Below, one piece after another: positions 1 through 10,910 of a stretch of 64,000 nt of DNA (positions within the stretch are counted from its first letter, which is position 1; the number at the start of each line of letters is the position of its first letter). This DNA is from Prorocentrum cordatum (taxonomy: Eukaryota > Sar > Dinophyceae > Prorocentrales > Prorocentraceae). A program made the translations under genes and the position numbers. The notes below the pieces were generated by a model. The model ran no database searches and was not told where the DNA came from. It saw only the letters and a list, made by a program, of their open reading frames with translations. Location of the stretch: the NCBI GenBank assembly GCA_963575745.1, contig CAUYUJ010018059.1, forward strand, positions 803,501 to 867,500. The letters run 5' to 3'.

Positions 1-29
1 TATCGCGCACATCTTCCCATCGAGACAAC

Positions 30-1065
30 CATCGGGACAACCATTGGGACAACCATCGGGACAACCACCAGGACAAGCATCGGGACACTCATCGGGACAA
101 CCGTCGGGACAACACCATCGAAACAACCATCGGGGCAACCAACAGGACAACCATCGGGACAACCATCGGGACAACCATTGGGACAACCATCGGGACAACC
201 ATCTGGAAAACCATCTGGACAACCATCGGGACAACCATCGGGACCACCATCGGGACAACCATCGGGACAATCATAAGGACAACCATCGGGGACAACCACC
301 AGGACAACCATCGGGACAACCAGGCGGACAACCATCGGGACAACCATCGGGACCACCATCGGGGCAACCGTCGGGACAACCATCGGGACAACCATCGGGA
401 CAACCATGGGGACAACCATCGGGACAACCATCGGGACAACCAGGGGGACAACCATGGGGACAACCGTCGGGACAACCATCGGGACAATCATAAGGACAAC
501 TAGCCCATCGGGACAACCATCGGGACAACCATCAGGGCAACCATCGGGATAACCATCGGGACAACAATCGGGAAAACCGTCGAGGCAACCGTCGGTATAA
601 CCGTCGGGACACTCATCGGGACAACCATCAGGACAACCATCGGGACAACCATCGGGACAACCAGGGGGACAACCATCGGGACAACCATCGGGACAACCAT
701 CGGGACAACACCATCGGAACAACCATCGGGGCAACCATCGGGACAACCATCGGGACAACCATCAGGACAACCGTCGGGACAACCATCGGGACAACCACCA
801 GGACAACCATCGGGACAACCGTCGGGACAACCGTCGGGACAACACCATCGAAACAACCATCGGGGCAACCACCAGGACAACCATCGGGACAACCATCGGG
901 ACAACCATCGGGACAACCATCGGGACAACCATCTGGACACCACCATCGGGACACCACCATCGCGACACCATCGGGACAACACCATCGGGACAACCATCGT
1001 GACCACCATCGGGACAACCATCTGGACAACCACAAGGACAACCACAAGGACAACCATCGGGGGCC
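30..1065. repeat. 12-bp minisatellite, unit GGGACAACCATC
   Basis: About one kilobase is built from a 12-bp unit, GGGACAACCATC, with frequent single-base variants such as GTC, CTGG and CACC. Roughly 85 units fit the span. The array stays open in several frames on both strands because 12 is a multiple of 3, so the apparent Pro/Gly/Gln and Met/Val proteins here are repeat artefacts. Confidence 0.95.
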
Positions 1066-1269
1066 GCGCCCGGCCGGGGGGGCGGGGGGCGGGCGACCTT
1101 TTGGTTTCAACGCGGCCTGTACATGTGTCGACCATTTGGGCTCCATGCGGCCCCTACAAGTGCAGGAACTCGCGCAGCTTCGCCTCGCCTGCACATACGG
1201 CCCAAACCGAAACCGAAACCGAGTTCCCAGCTGGGGCAACTTCTGTTCACACCTCCCAACCTCCGATAG

Positions 1270-1640
1270 TAGAGCAGAGCATAACAGAGTAGGAGTAGAG
1301 TAGAATGGAGCAGAGTGGAGTATGCGTAGAGTAGAATTTAGTAGAGTTGGAGAACAGGAGAGTAGTGCAAAGTATGTCAGGAACAGTTGGTGCAGTAGAG
1401 AATAATAGAGTATGACAGGGTCGAATTAAGGAGAGTAGAGTAGAGTAGAGTAGAGTAGAGTAGACAAGGAGTACGGTAAAGTAGAGTAAGAACATCGTGG
1501 ATTAGAGAGAAGTGCGTTAGGATACGGTAGGGTAGAGTAGAACAGGGTCTGGCAACTAGAACTGAGCAGAGAAGAGTATATTGCTAGAGGACCGCAAAGA
1601 TAGAGTAGAGCTGAGTAGACCAGAGTAGGAGTAGGAGTAA
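1270..1640. repeat. (TAGAG)n-like degenerate pentanucleotide array
   Basis: Degenerate 5-bp repeats of TAGAG/GAGTA run through this interval, cleanest at 1434-1463. A second array of the same type is at 4935-5095 and a short one near 2440-2495. No gene is visible. Confidence 0.85.
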
Positions 1641-1641
1641 G

Positions 1642-1800
1642 AGTCAAGCTAGCCAGCTCGAGCGAGTCAAGCATGGCATGCCCAGTCCCACCCGCCCTCC
1701 CACAACATAAGAAGCAAAGCTGGCACAACTGGGGGCCGAAGTCACACCGGCCAGCCGGTTTGGTACAGCTGATGCGGCCGCGATGGCGGTTGCCGACGGG
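1642..1800. repeat. Direct repeat D1, copy 1 (about 158 bp)
   Basis: This block recurs at 2498-2653 with moderate divergence. Shared landmarks are the AGTCAAGCT start, CCAGCTCGAGCGAG, GCATGGCATGCCCA and GCCGCGATGGCGGTT. Both copies follow a GAGTA-type array, so the duplication probably includes its microsatellite flank. Confidence 0.85.
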
Positions 1801-1924
1801 AACTGGCGAGCGCGTGTTGAATGCCGCGCACGCATTGCCAGACGAGTCGAGAATGGCCCGGTACACCGCAGGAAGCCAGAGGTGGCCGGAGGAAGCCCGA
1901 CGGTCTGACAGGACACCCCAAAGC

Positions 1925-2050
1925 ATTTTTGTGAAAAAGCATTGGGTTTTTGATGTTTTTATGTTGAAATGCTTGCAAACACACGGTGTTCGGTAGGATT
2001 CTGACATGAACGCGCGAGTGTGCTCTTTGTGGTATTTTTTGCACAGGATT
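1925..2050. repeat. Direct repeat D2, copy 1 (126 bp)
   Basis: Nearly identical (about five differences by eye) to 2187-2312, offset 262 bp. The unit contains GCATTGGGTTTTTGATG and TTCGGTAGGATTCTGACATG. It is AT-richer than its surroundings and has no convincing ORF. Confidence 0.92.
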
Positions 2051-2186
2051 CGCGGCCTGGGTGCATGACAGAGCATCGCGAGTGCACCGCGCGATGACGT
2101 GAAATCGCTGGATTTGACAGAATTTTTAAGATTCCTATGGTTTTCCTATGATTTCAGCAAGAGAGCCCGGGCGGGAAATTTGTACA

Positions 2187-2312
2187 ATTTTTGTAAAAAA
2201 GCATTGGGTTTTTGATGTTTTTATGTTGAGATGCTTGCAAACACACGGTGTTCGGTAGGATTCTGACATGAACGCGCGCGTGTGCTCTTTGTGGTATTTT
2301 TTGCAACGGATT
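2187..2312. repeat. Direct repeat D2, copy 2 (126 bp)
   Basis: Second copy of the block at 1925-2050, at a fixed 262-bp offset. The high identity implies a recent local duplication. Confidence 0.92.
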
Positions 2313-2497
2313 ATCGCCGTGGACGACAGGACGTCCATGTCGAGAGGAAAAAATAAGAAAAATGTTGGTTTTGTATTGTTTTTTACAGGTTAGGATGGGA
2401 CCACCCGGATGCGCCCGCTATCTGCCGGCCTGAGGGGGGAGTAGGAGTATATTCTAATAAGGAATAAGGATAGGAGCAGGAGCAGGAGTACGAGTAT

Positions 2498-2653
2498 AGT
2501 CAAGCTGGCCAGCTCGAGCGAGCCAAGCATGGCATGCCCATTCCCACCTGCCCTCCCACAACTTAAGAAACAGTGCTGGCGCAACTGGGGACCGAAATCA
2601 GATCGGCAATATGGTTTGCCACAATTGATGCAGCCGCGATGGCGGTTACAGAT
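2498..2653. repeat. Direct repeat D1, copy 2
   Basis: Second copy of the block at 1642-1800. It again follows a short GAGTA-type stretch, after a segment at 2313-2440 that resembles 4800-4925. Confidence 0.82.
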
Positions 2654-2694
2654 GGGACATCCCTGGCGTGTCTCAAAGGCTGCGCCAGCATTCC

Positions 2695-2995
2695 AGCACG
2701 AGCTAAGGGGGCCCCAGGAAGCTTCAGGAGGTCCCAGGAGGCCTCAGGAGGCCCCAGGAGGTCGCAGGAAACCCCAGCAAACGCCAAGAAGCCCCAGGAG
2801 GCTTCAGGAGGGCCCAGGAAGCCCCAGGAGGTTGCAGGAGGCTTCAGGAAGCCTTAGGAAGTGTCAGGAAGCCCCGGGGAACTCCAGGAAGCCCCAGGAT
2901 GCTTCAGGAGGCCCCAGGAGGATCCACGAGGCCTTGGGGAAGCCCCAGGATGTTCCAGGAGACCTTGGGAGGCCCCAGGGGGCCCTAGGCTCTCG
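2695..2995. repeat. CCCCAGGAGGCTTCAGGAGG minisatellite
   Basis: Short GC-rich units of 10-15 bp (CCCAGGAGG, TTCAGGAGG, CCCAGGAAG) are tandemly reiterated. The complementary strand reads CCTCCTGGGGCCTCCTG, close to the CTTGGGGCC family found at 9.7, 35.8, 38.0, 42.7-43.6, 46.2 and 47.7 kb. Confidence 0.85.
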
Positions 2996-3084
2996 ACGCA
3001 TTGGCGAGCGAAGAATGTCCGCCACGCCCTAGCGGGAGCGCAATTTTCAGAAAAAATGCCCGCGGCGCCAAAGCGAGAGCGACA

Positions 3085-3250
3085 TTTCGCTTTGTCGCGC
3101 GCGATGTGCACCGCGCACCAGTCCCGCCACGCATTTCGCAAAGCCGACGACAAGAAATTCCTCGGTGAGAAGGAACATGTCGACTATGCATTGGTTTCTG
3201 TCCGGTTGGATGGCCCCTCCCGCTTGGGTCGGGAGCGGCCAAGAGTGGGG
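3085..3250. repeat. Dispersed repeat family E, copy at 3.1 kb
   Basis: The segment with CCACGCATTTCGCA...CCGACGACAAGA, a GAGAAGGAACA step and a GGTTGGATGG step recurs in diverged form at about 4770-4925. Its right half also resembles 2313-2440 (GTTAGGATGGGACCACCCGG versus GTCAGGATGGGATCCCCCGG). It is non-coding as far as can be seen. Confidence 0.6.
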
Positions 3251-3639
3251 TGAGGACTAGGGGGGGTGCGTATCATGATTCAGTTCATGATGAAACTCGA
3301 AGCTAAACAACCATAATTTTCGCTTGCGCCCGCTGTGTAAGATCGTTGTGCCCACGCAGTCGGCAGGCACATTTCACCAGTGACGTAATCCGAACTTACC
3401 GCGTTGCAGCAAATGTTCGTTATTATTGCGTTCCGTTGCACCGTGGTTCCGAGCGCCCCGTGGCTCGCGGCTCCATGGCCCAGTGGCGGCCCGTGATTTC
3501 TCGGTACTCTGGCCCGTGACCCCAATGGCCGCTTGTTCCCGCGATGCCGCGGCTCGCGGCGCCGCGGCGCATTTGCGACGGGGCCGATCGCGAAAACCTT
3601 GCGGTGCCCAGTGGTGGCGCTCAATCCACTCGTTGGCCC

Positions 3640-3960
3640 CGAGTTTCGAGAGAACACATGACGCTGGCCATAGCATTCCCATATAATGCATGGCACGGAC
3701 ACGAGTTTGCCGGGAACACCTGGCAACGGCCATGAGTTCCTAGAGAACGCATGACATTGGCCATGAAATCCCCAGAAACCAAATTGCACGGACACGAGTT
3801 CGCCAGGAACGCATGGCAACGACCATGGGTTCCGAGAGAACATAACATTTCCCATAAGATTCCCAGATTGCACATGGCACGGACACGAGTTTGCCAGGAA
3901 CACCTGGCACTGGCCAGGAGTTCCGCGAGAATGCATGCCAAGATCCAGAAATCCCCCTTG
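3640..3960. repeat. Approximately 90-bp tandem repeat, about 3 units
   Basis: Units carry GCACGGACACGAGTT, GCCAGGAACAC or GCATGGCAACG, a CATGAGTTCC step and a GAGAACGCATGACATTGGCC step. CGGACACGAGTT starts near 3696, 3788 and 3880. Apparent ORFs on both strands follow the repeat. Confidence 0.8.
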
Positions 3961-4079
3961 CGCCCCAGAGTCACAATCAAAAATGATATCAAATCCCTAT
4001 GGGATTCGCGTGGGCATGAGTTCTGCGAAAACAGATAGCCAGGTCACGCGGTTCAACGACGCACAGGCGCATTTTTCAG

Positions 4080-4345
4080 ATTCCCCCCCTTCCTCGCCCC
4101 CATCCCGCCTTCCCCTCCTGCCCCCCCATCTCCTGTCGCTTCCCCCCCCCTCCCAGGCTGCCTCCTCGTTCCCGTGGCCCCTGGGGTGCTTCATGGCCCA
4201 TGGCGTGCGGCCCGTTGCTCATGGCCCGTGGCCTGCTGCCCATGGGCTGTTGCCCGTGCCCAGTTGCCCAGTGGCCGTGGCCCCTGGCCCGTGATTTGGT
4301 GCCATTGCCTGGGCCGTTGAGTCCAGTGGGTGCCCCGCGGCAGGT
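4080..4345. repeat. C-rich stretch followed by GGCCCATGGCCCGTGG-type repeats
   Basis: 4080-4165 is C/T-rich low-complexity DNA. About 4170-4345 is a degenerate GCCCATGGCC/GCCCGTGGCC minisatellite. No coding signal is seen. Confidence 0.7.
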
Positions 4346-4724
4346 ATCTGGTAACGCGCGTCGTCATGGCTACGAAATGCTAGGGATATGAGGGCCCCGG
4401 GGTTTGCGAAGACACGATTAGGTCGGGTGGATGGCACGTCCAATCACGCCTCGTTGATCGACCTATGCGCGCGCGTTTTGAATTCAGTTCGTAGCGAGTG
4501 GCCTCTGGTTGTGCTGCGATCGTCGTGCATTAGCGTAGCTTGCGACTGGGCCGCAATCTGGCTGGCTGGCTTTGGTTCTGAGCCGATGATTCTGGCGGTC
4601 AGCGGGCTTCTACGATATCCGATTGCGTTCGCGCGTGCGTAGCCCTGCGAGCTGTGCGCAGCACTTGCGTCGAGCCATAATACCTCCCCCCCTCTTCGTC
4701 ACCCCCCTCTTTGTCGCCCCCGAT

Positions 4725-4930
4725 TGGGGTTGCCCCAGACGTCCGCGCGCGACACGCGACGCGTCCCGTTCATGCCACGTATTTCGCATCGTCGACGACA
4801 AGACAGGCCGCGTTGAGAAGAACAACTGAGACTTTGTATTGATTTTCGACGGTCAGGATGGGATCCCCCGGATGAACTTAATACCGGCCGGAAAGAGGGG
4901 GAGTATGAATATACATTCATAAAGAATTCT
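4725..4930. repeat. Dispersed repeat family E, copy at 4.8 kb
   Basis: Contains CCACGTATTTCGCATCGTCGACGACAAGACAGGCC, matching in diverged form 3125-3160, and then GGTCAGGATGGGATCCCCCGGATG, matching 2390-2415. A GAGTA array follows, as in the 2.3-2.5 kb copy. Confidence 0.6.
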
Positions 4931-4934
4931 GATA

Positions 4935-5095
4935 TAATCGAGTAGAGCAAGAGCAAAGTGGAGTAGAGTAGATTACGTCAGGGTGCGCTAGGGTAGAGTA
5001 GGGTATAGTAGAATAGGGCAGAGTCGAGTAGAGCACAAGAACGTAGAGTAGAATTGGCTAGAGTAGGGTAGAATACGGTAAGGCCTAGTAGGATG
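4935..5095. repeat. (TAGAG)n-like array, second copy
   Basis: Degenerate GAGTAGAGTAG pentanucleotide repeats like those at 1270-1640. Confidence 0.85.
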
Positions 5096-5185
5096 TTGAG
5101 AGAGCTGGGTCGAGCCCTAGTAGCATTCTATCAAAAACCCGCGCTCGGCGCGGACGCTGGCGACATGTGCGCCGCCGCCGCTGGT

Positions 5186-5186
5186 G

Positions 5187-5252
<66 letters not shown>

Positions 5253-5253
5253 T
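5186..5253. repeat. (CGT)n trinucleotide microsatellite
   Basis: About 22 uninterrupted GTC/CGT triplets. Minus-strand Asp runs and plus-strand Val runs read through it are artefacts. 5260-5450 beyond it is G/C-rich with many homopolymer runs and no gene. Confidence 0.95.
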
Positions 5254-5757
5254 CGTTGCCAGGGAGGGGAGGGGTTTTGGACCCCCCAATGATTCTGGGG
5301 AGGGGGAAACCCCCACTAACTTTCCCATGAGGGGGGCAGGGGTTCCGGACCCCCGAGGCTATTCCAGGGTGGAGGGGGTCCCAGACGCGATGCGAATCTG
5401 ACCCCTTCCCCCCCGGGCCCCCCCCCCCGCCGGGGTAGGGACAGAGGGAATGGGCTTCCTTATGATTTCTGACGGAATGAGGACGTGGAAGGGATTCCCT
5501 CACGCTGCGAGCCCGTTCCCCGAACGAGGAACGGTGCTCTCTATCTCTTTCCCTGGTGGGAGAGGAGGATGGGAAGGAGGGGACGACAGAAGGCTCCCCG
5601 TCGACGGGACCGGACAGACACCCCACACACGCCGACAGGGTCGGCGGATTCTCAGCATCGTCGCCATCGCCACCACCACTCGTTGCAATCATTCGGGCTC
5701 CAGCAGCTGAAAGTTTACAGGTGCATGTACATTTGAAGTTACACGCCGGCCTCAGCC

Positions 5758-7506
5758 ATGTCGCATGGACATGGGCCTACGCAGGAAAGTCAGCCACTGT
5801 TGCGCTGCACCGTCCTCGGGGAACACATCGTCCGCGCGGTCAATGGCAAATCGGCGACGGGAACCCCGACCACGTGCGCGAGTTCGTGCGCGGACAGCGA
5901 AGGGGACACGGAGAGGCTCCTCGTGAGCGGGGGCGACGACCGCACGGTCCTTGATTTGATCAGCGGGACGAACAGCTACCACTGCGAGCCCCGACCGATC
6001 GGGCGGGGCGATGTCAGCCGGAGCAGCTGCACATGCAACCCGCCCACCGCCGAGGGCCACGCTGCCGCTCGGTCGCTCATCGAGGACCGCTTTGCTGCCC
6101 CGCTGGCGTGCGAGGACGACGCCAGCCTCGCGGCCGAGGTCGCCAAGGTGCACGAGGAGCACAGGGCGCAGCTGCGTCTCCTGCTGCGCCTGCCCGAGGG
6201 CACGGAGTTGGCCTTCTGCCCCTCTGGCAGCGACGCGGAGTTCGTCCCGCTCATGATCGCGGCGGCCCTGGCTCCCGGGCGGCGCGTCGTCAACATCTTG
6301 ACGCAGCACCGCGAGACTGGCTCGGGAACAGGTGCGGCCGCCGCGGGCCGCTTCTTCACCCAGAGCACCCCCCTGGCTGGCGAGAACCCCGCGAGGCAGA
6401 AGGATCTTCTCATTGCTGGCCTGTCCGCGGGCGTGACGACGCGGGTGGTGCCAGCTCGCCACCGCGACGGCTCGCCCGTGGACACAGCAGCGGCGGTCGC
6501 GGAGTTGCAGCAGCAGGCCGATCAGGCGGGCGACTACGTCATCACTCACGTGGTCGCCGAAGGCAAGACTGGTCTCCAGGACGCACACATGCCAGAGACG
6601 CGAGGCGCTGGTACCGGCAGCCTGGCGGTGGTGGACGCTTGCCAGGTCCGTTGCGGAGTGGATGACATATCCAGATGGTTGACTGGTGGAGCTGTGGTGC
6701 TGATCACGGGGTCCAAGTTCTACCAGGGACCTCCCTTTTCTGGCTGCGTGTTGGTACCATCAGCAGTGGCAGGTAGCTTGAAGGCCGCGGCCAGCGCTGG
6801 CGCTGTTTTGCCGCCGACGTGCCTCGACCACGTGGAGGGCCTCGGCGCCTTCTTCTCGAGCACCGAGCTGCCGCCCTGCCTCTGCAGGCTGGCCCCCGGG
6901 CTGCCGTCGAAGCCAAACTTGGGCCTGGCGCTGCGGTGGCGCGCCGCGCTCGCCAACATGGCCCCCTTGCTGCTCCGCTTCCCGGCTGACGAGGTTCGGG
7001 AGTCCGGCGTGAGGGCTTGGGAAGCCGCGGTCGTGTCCACGGTGCACGAGCTGGGCCGAGGGGTGTTGGAGGTCTGGAGCGCCCGTGGCGGGATCGTCAG
7101 CATCCGCGTGCGCCGCCAGGCGGCCGGCCCGGCCGGAGGCTCCGACTGCGAGCCCGCGTGGCTCGGTGTGGCGGAGCTGCGGCGCTTGTTCGGCTGGTGC
7201 GCGTGCGACGCGACGGCGATGCTGCCACCCATCGCAGACGCCGAGTGCGCACAGCTGTGCTCGAGACGGTGCTTCTTGGGCCAGCCAGTGGACGTGGCCG
7301 ACTCGTTCGCCGTGATTCGCATCGCGCTGGGCGCCAAGGATCTGGAGCGATGGCTCTCCGACGACGCTTCGCCCGACAACGGGGGCAGAGGCAGCGCGGT
7401 GCTGAAGGAGGACCGGGTCTGCGTGCAGAAGCTGGCCCTCCTCGCGGCGAATTTCGCCACGGCGGCCGCGGCCGAGGATGCGGCGGTGTCGAGGTCTTCG
7501 TCATGA
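5758..7506 (+). CDS. PLP-dependent aminotransferase class V-like protein (582 aa)
   Basis: A single uninterrupted GC-rich ORF of 582 codons. The centre fits a fold-type-I PLP enzyme of the class-V aminotransferase type. FCPSGSDAE near residues 155-165 resembles the phosphate-binding segment, VVDACQ gives the candidate cofactor-contacting Asp (D293), and GSKFYQGPPFSG gives the candidate Schiff-base Lys (K320), with the usual 25-30 residue spacing. The N-terminal 60 residues and the final 30 are low in recognisable features. The ATG at 5758 is the first in the ORF and lies about 60 bases upstream of the first conserved-looking stretch. No intron is evident, which in dinoflagellates is compatible with an expressed retroposed gene. 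Substrate unknown; a cysteine desulfurase-like or kynureninase-like activity cannot be separated by eye. The family is fairly secure, the function is not. Confidence 0.8.
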   Translation: MSHGHGPTQESQPLLRCTVLGEHIVRAVNGKSATGTPTTCASSCADSEGDTERLLVSGGDDRTVLDLISGTNSYHCEPRPIGRGDVSRSSCTCNPPTAEGHAAARSLIEDRFAAPLACEDDASLAAEVAKVHEEHRAQLRLLLRLPEGTELAFCPSGSDAEFVPLMIAAALAPGRRVVNILTQHRETGSGTGAAAAGRFFTQSTPLAGENPARQKDLLIAGLSAGVTTRVVPARHRDGSPVDTAAAVAELQQQADQAGDYVITHVVAEGKTGLQDAHMPETRGAGTGSLAVVDACQVRCGVDDISRWLTGGAVVLITGSKFYQGPPFSGCVLVPSAVAGSLKAAASAGAVLPPTCLDHVEGLGAFFSSTELPPCLCRLAPGLPSKPNLGLALRWRAALANMAPLLLRFPADEVRESGVRAWEAAVVSTVHELGRGVLEVWSARGGIVSIRVRRQAAGPAGGSDCEPAWLGVAELRRLFGWCACDATAMLPPIADAECAQLCSRRCFLGQPVDVADSFAVIRIALGAKDLERWLSDDASPDNGGRGSAVLKEDRVCVQKLALLAANFATAAAAEDAAVSRSSS

Positions 7507-8890
7507 GGCCTGGACTGGCGACGTGGCAGAGCTTGCTGGCGACGTGAGGCATGGGCTGGCGACGATGCACCAGGCATGTCAGGGGTAACGATAGGAGGGA
7601 ATAGGCATAGCGGGGATGCATCAACCCCCAATCGTCCACTCATCGCCGAAAGGGGCCAGATCGCCCCACCCCGCCCAGGAACGTTGGGACTCGCTCTCGG
7701 GCGCCAATCGCCGATCTATCAGCAATATATCACAGATTCCAGGTCGACGTTTCCCCCCTCTATGCCAGTCCCCCTATCGTTGCTTCTCAGCATGGGCTGG
7801 CGATAGAATGCCAGCAATCATCGTGTCGTCTCTCCCCTTCGCCCCGCCATCTCATGATCTTTATCCTGTCTCCCAGCAGGTCACCCTTGGTGTCCTCATT
7901 CCGCGTGCTTGCCCGAGGTCCGCTGCGAGCGCTTCCGCTCGATGGGCGCGGCTTGTGGCCAGTTAGGCCGCTGAGGCGACGGGAGCCCAAACTGGGCTTC
8001 TGTTCTGGGAGTGGACTCGAGTTCACTTTCCAAGTCGCCAGGCCTCGAATGCGGACGGCCGCGTGCGGCTTTTCAAAAATATATGTCCCCGCTGCACTTG
8101 ATGTCGGCACGGCAATGCGGGCCGAGGCCGTCTCGTCGGGCGCTCTGGCATGAAGTCAATACACAATTTTCCAGAGAACAAGCATAAGAGCCCCGCTCTT
8201 AGTTTTGTTGGGGCTCACAGGAGTCGCCGCGGTTCAATCATGCCGCGCGGTTTTTAAACGAACTGCTTGGTCGGGAGTGTTTTCAGCGGCTCCCAGGCGT
8301 CACCGCGGCTCATGTGCCGCGTGCGCCTTTTGAAGGAATGCTTGATCACAGTTGCGCCCTCCGCGCGAAAGCAGCACCATCGTCGTCGCCGTTACGGTTG
8401 CCACTGTCATCATTATCCAGTTGCTTGCGGCAAATCTTGCCACCATACCAGCGCAGCGTCGAAGTGCATGCTAGACTGTTGCGTTGAGTCCTCTCGAGGT
8501 GGCTCTGTGCAATCATGGTTGCACAGGGCCCCCGCGTGTTTGCAGGGTGTCTTTTGTGGCAGCCGTGGGCGCGATGATTCTGCCTCGCGGAGAAGATCCC
8601 CCCAAACAGTGCCCTCACTTACGATGTTCCAACCTACTTTCTCCTCGGCCACCAAAAAGAATTTCGAGCATAAAAAATTACCGAAACGTGAAGATGTTCA
8701 CGTGTCGGGCCCTGGGAGACACTCGTCCGACACTGTCTCGGCACTGTTTCGACACTGTTCTTATAATTTTCTGGGTGCTCGAAATCATTCCTGGGAAGTT
8801 GTTCTCAAGTACGACGGGAACAACATAAGCCTGCACTGCAGTCGGCCCGGATTAGTCGGTCGACCCTGCCAGCTCAAGGGTACCCTTGTG
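7507..8890. other. Gene-free interval
   Basis: About 1.4 kb after the aminotransferase-like gene with no coding region I can support. It holds the short tandem duplication at 8211-8348 and a small hairpin (CTGTGCAA at 8505-8512 against TTGCACAG at 8519-8526). Confidence 0.5.
8211..8348. repeat. Imperfect tandem duplication, about 62-bp units 76 bp apart
   Basis: Units at 8211-8272 and 8287-8348 share GGCTC-CAGG-GTC-CCGCGG, then CGCG-TTTT and GAA-TGCTTG-TC. They are clearly related but diverged. Confidence 0.7.
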
Positions 8891-9420
8891 TCTTGTGCCT
8901 CGCGACACGTGCCTTCTCACACTCCTATGGCGATGTGGCCCTCCTAAGGGTCTTCTGTCCTCTCGCGTGTCCTGTCCAATCAAGGCCGACTGTAAGGCGG
9001 GTGCTCTCTTTAGTGGTGAGGCACTGGCCGGGAGTTTGGTTTCTCGCCTGCTGGGCGCCCGTGGGAGCCCCGTGCTGCTTGTGGGGGCTCCGGGGGCTTC
9101 CGCGTGCCCGGCGCCCGTGGGCACCTCGTCTCGTGAGGTGCTCGCCCCGCCGGCGCCCGTTGGGCGACCTCGCGGGCGCCTCTGTCGCCGGCTGGGAGCT
9201 CCAGGCTCTCGGCTGCCCCGGGTGCCCCGTGGGCGCTTCGTGCCCAGCTGGGAGCTCCGAGCTCGCGCACGGCGGGCGCCTCGTGGGCGCTCCGTGCTGG
9301 CCGGGAGTTCCAGGTGTGCGCCCGGCGGGCGCCTCGTGGGCGCCTCGTGGGCGCTCCGTGCTGGCTGGAAGGTCTGGGTCTTCGCTCACTGGGCGCCTCG
9401 TGGCCGACACATCGTTGGCG
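8890..9420. repeat. GGGCGCCTCGTGGGCGCTCC-type GC minisatellite
   Basis: GC-rich units containing GGGCGCCTCG, CTGGCCGGGAG and GGGCTCC are reiterated, densest at 9040-9400. Ala/Arg/Gly ORFs in several frames of both strands come from this composition. Confidence 0.75.
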
Positions 9421-9600
9421 CCACATGGCTTCACACACAGAGTTTCCGCCACGAGGCTTCCACCACATGGTCTGCACTGCGTTGCTTTCAGAACGCGTAT
9501 TGCACCACACAGCTTGCGCAACACCAGTTGCACCACACCAAATAGCTTCCACCACATAGTTTGCACCACAGCGCGCACACCCATAATGCACAGACTCACT
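9415..9600 (+). repeat. TTGCACCACACAGC-type repeat, plus orientation
   Basis: Units like GCACCACACAGCTTG and CCACCACATAGTTTG repeat irregularly. The same family lies in the opposite orientation at about 52310-52460 (GTGGTGCAAGCTGTGTGGTG). Confidence 0.8.
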
Positions 9601-9719
9601 GTTTAGGGTCCACGCTGGCAAGCGTCAGGTATAGCCATGGTACCATGGTGGTGCCTTTCTGGCAGCCGCGCTACGATGTAGCGTGGCGCGGCCATAGCGG
9701 TGCACGGTCGTTGCTCTGC

Positions 9720-9965
9720 TTGCTGTGCATTTTTCTGGGGGTTATTTGAGGCTTCTTGGAGGCCCCTTGGGGCACCCTCGGGAGCCTCTGTGGCTTCTGT
9801 GTCTCTGGGGTGATTGCCAGAGGTCTTCGGGGCTGTTTTGGGGACGCGGAGGTTTGTCGAGCTCCCCCAAAGAGGCTCGGCAGGACCATCATGAGGCTGT
9901 CCGGCTGGACCTTGGGGTCTAGATGCGTTCTTGGGGTCTCGGGCCGTCTTGACGGGCCATACTAG
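9720..9965 (+). repeat. CTTGGGGCC-family minisatellite
   Basis: Degenerate 12-15 bp units of GGCTTCTTGGAGGCCCCTTGGGG type, ending with CTTGGGGTCT and GGCCGTCTTGACGGGCC. It belongs to the same family as 35.8, 38.0, 42.7-43.6, 46.2 and 47.7 kb. Confidence 0.75.
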
Positions 9966-10359
9966 TGTTTCTTGACGCCCATTCGCCCGTCCTGAGGCCC
10001 GCTGGAGCTTTCCTGAAGCCAGCCTGGGCTGAAGAGCGTGAGAATCAAAGAGGCATTGAACAGCAGTTGGGTGTCTCATTCTGCTGGTTTGCTTCCCCGT
10101 AGGAATTCTTTAGTCCGCGCATGGGAAGTGGATCCATATGGCCCGCTCCGTCTGTTTTGGGTTGTGCCAGTGCACGGTCTTCGCTGTCCCGATGGAGCTT
10201 GTGGCCATATCTATGGATTCCTGCGGCTATCCCACTGGATAGCTTGCTTGTTCGGCTGTCAGAATGGCACTCTTGGCTATCCCAGAAGACGCCTTTGCCA
10301 TCCAAATAATTTTGCTTGCTCGTTTGCTTGCTTGCGTTCAATGGAGTCCACTGGATCTC

Positions 10360-10505
10360 AATGGAGACCTGTCTATTCCAATGGAGACTATTGAAGTCCT
10401 ACGGAGTCCAAGGGAGACCAATGGAGCCCAATCAAGTCCAATCGAGTCCATTCGGGTCCCATCGGGTCCAATGGAGTATGGAGTCCAATGAAGCAGGTAT
10501 CCCAA
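10360..10505 (+). repeat. AATGGAGTCC short tandem repeat
   Basis: About 14 degenerate 10-11 bp units (AATGGAGTCC, AATCGAGTCC, TCGGGTCC). No gene is visible from 9965 to 10733 otherwise. Confidence 0.8.
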
Positions 10506-10732
10506 CAGAGTGCAATGGAGGCCTTTGGAGTCCACTCCTGGTAGCTGTCCACCGCTTATTCCCTCAGATTAGTTATGTTTGCAGCCAACGCTGGCAGAAC
10601 TGCTCCCGGCCTCACTGAGAGCATCCCCTGGTCCCTGCAATAGCCAGACATGCGATGCCTCTGCCTGTCTCACAGGCGGCCTCCAGAAGTCCCGACCCTT
10701 TCCCCAGGGCCAGCTCTCCCTCCCGAGTCACT

Positions 10733-10910
10733 GACAGCCAACCCGCACAGAGAGGATGGGCAAGCTTCCCCAGGGTACCCCTGCATCCTCGCCTCCTCGG
10801 TCCATCCTTGGCCACCTTCGTGGGCCGCGCCCCGCTCGAGAAGCTTCGAAGTGGGCGCCCGAGGCCCCTGCACCCTTCTCGTGCCTCCTCGTGACACCGG
10901 TCGGCTCCAT
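10733..10910 (+). repeat. Dispersed repeat F, copy 1 (about 170 bp)
   Basis: One of three same-orientation copies; the others are 50241-50415 and 63061-63220. Shared landmarks are CAACCCGC, GGGCA..CTTCCC..GGGTACCC, TGC.TCC..GCCTCCTCGGTC, CCTTGGCCA and an AAG-rich CCCTTGCATCC end. The 10910-11385 region beyond it shows no supportable gene. Confidence 0.8.

Noticed and set aside
44-1292. Long Gly/Gln/Pro and Met/Val ORFs on both strands
   Set aside because: All are translations of a 12-bp minisatellite whose unit is a multiple of three.
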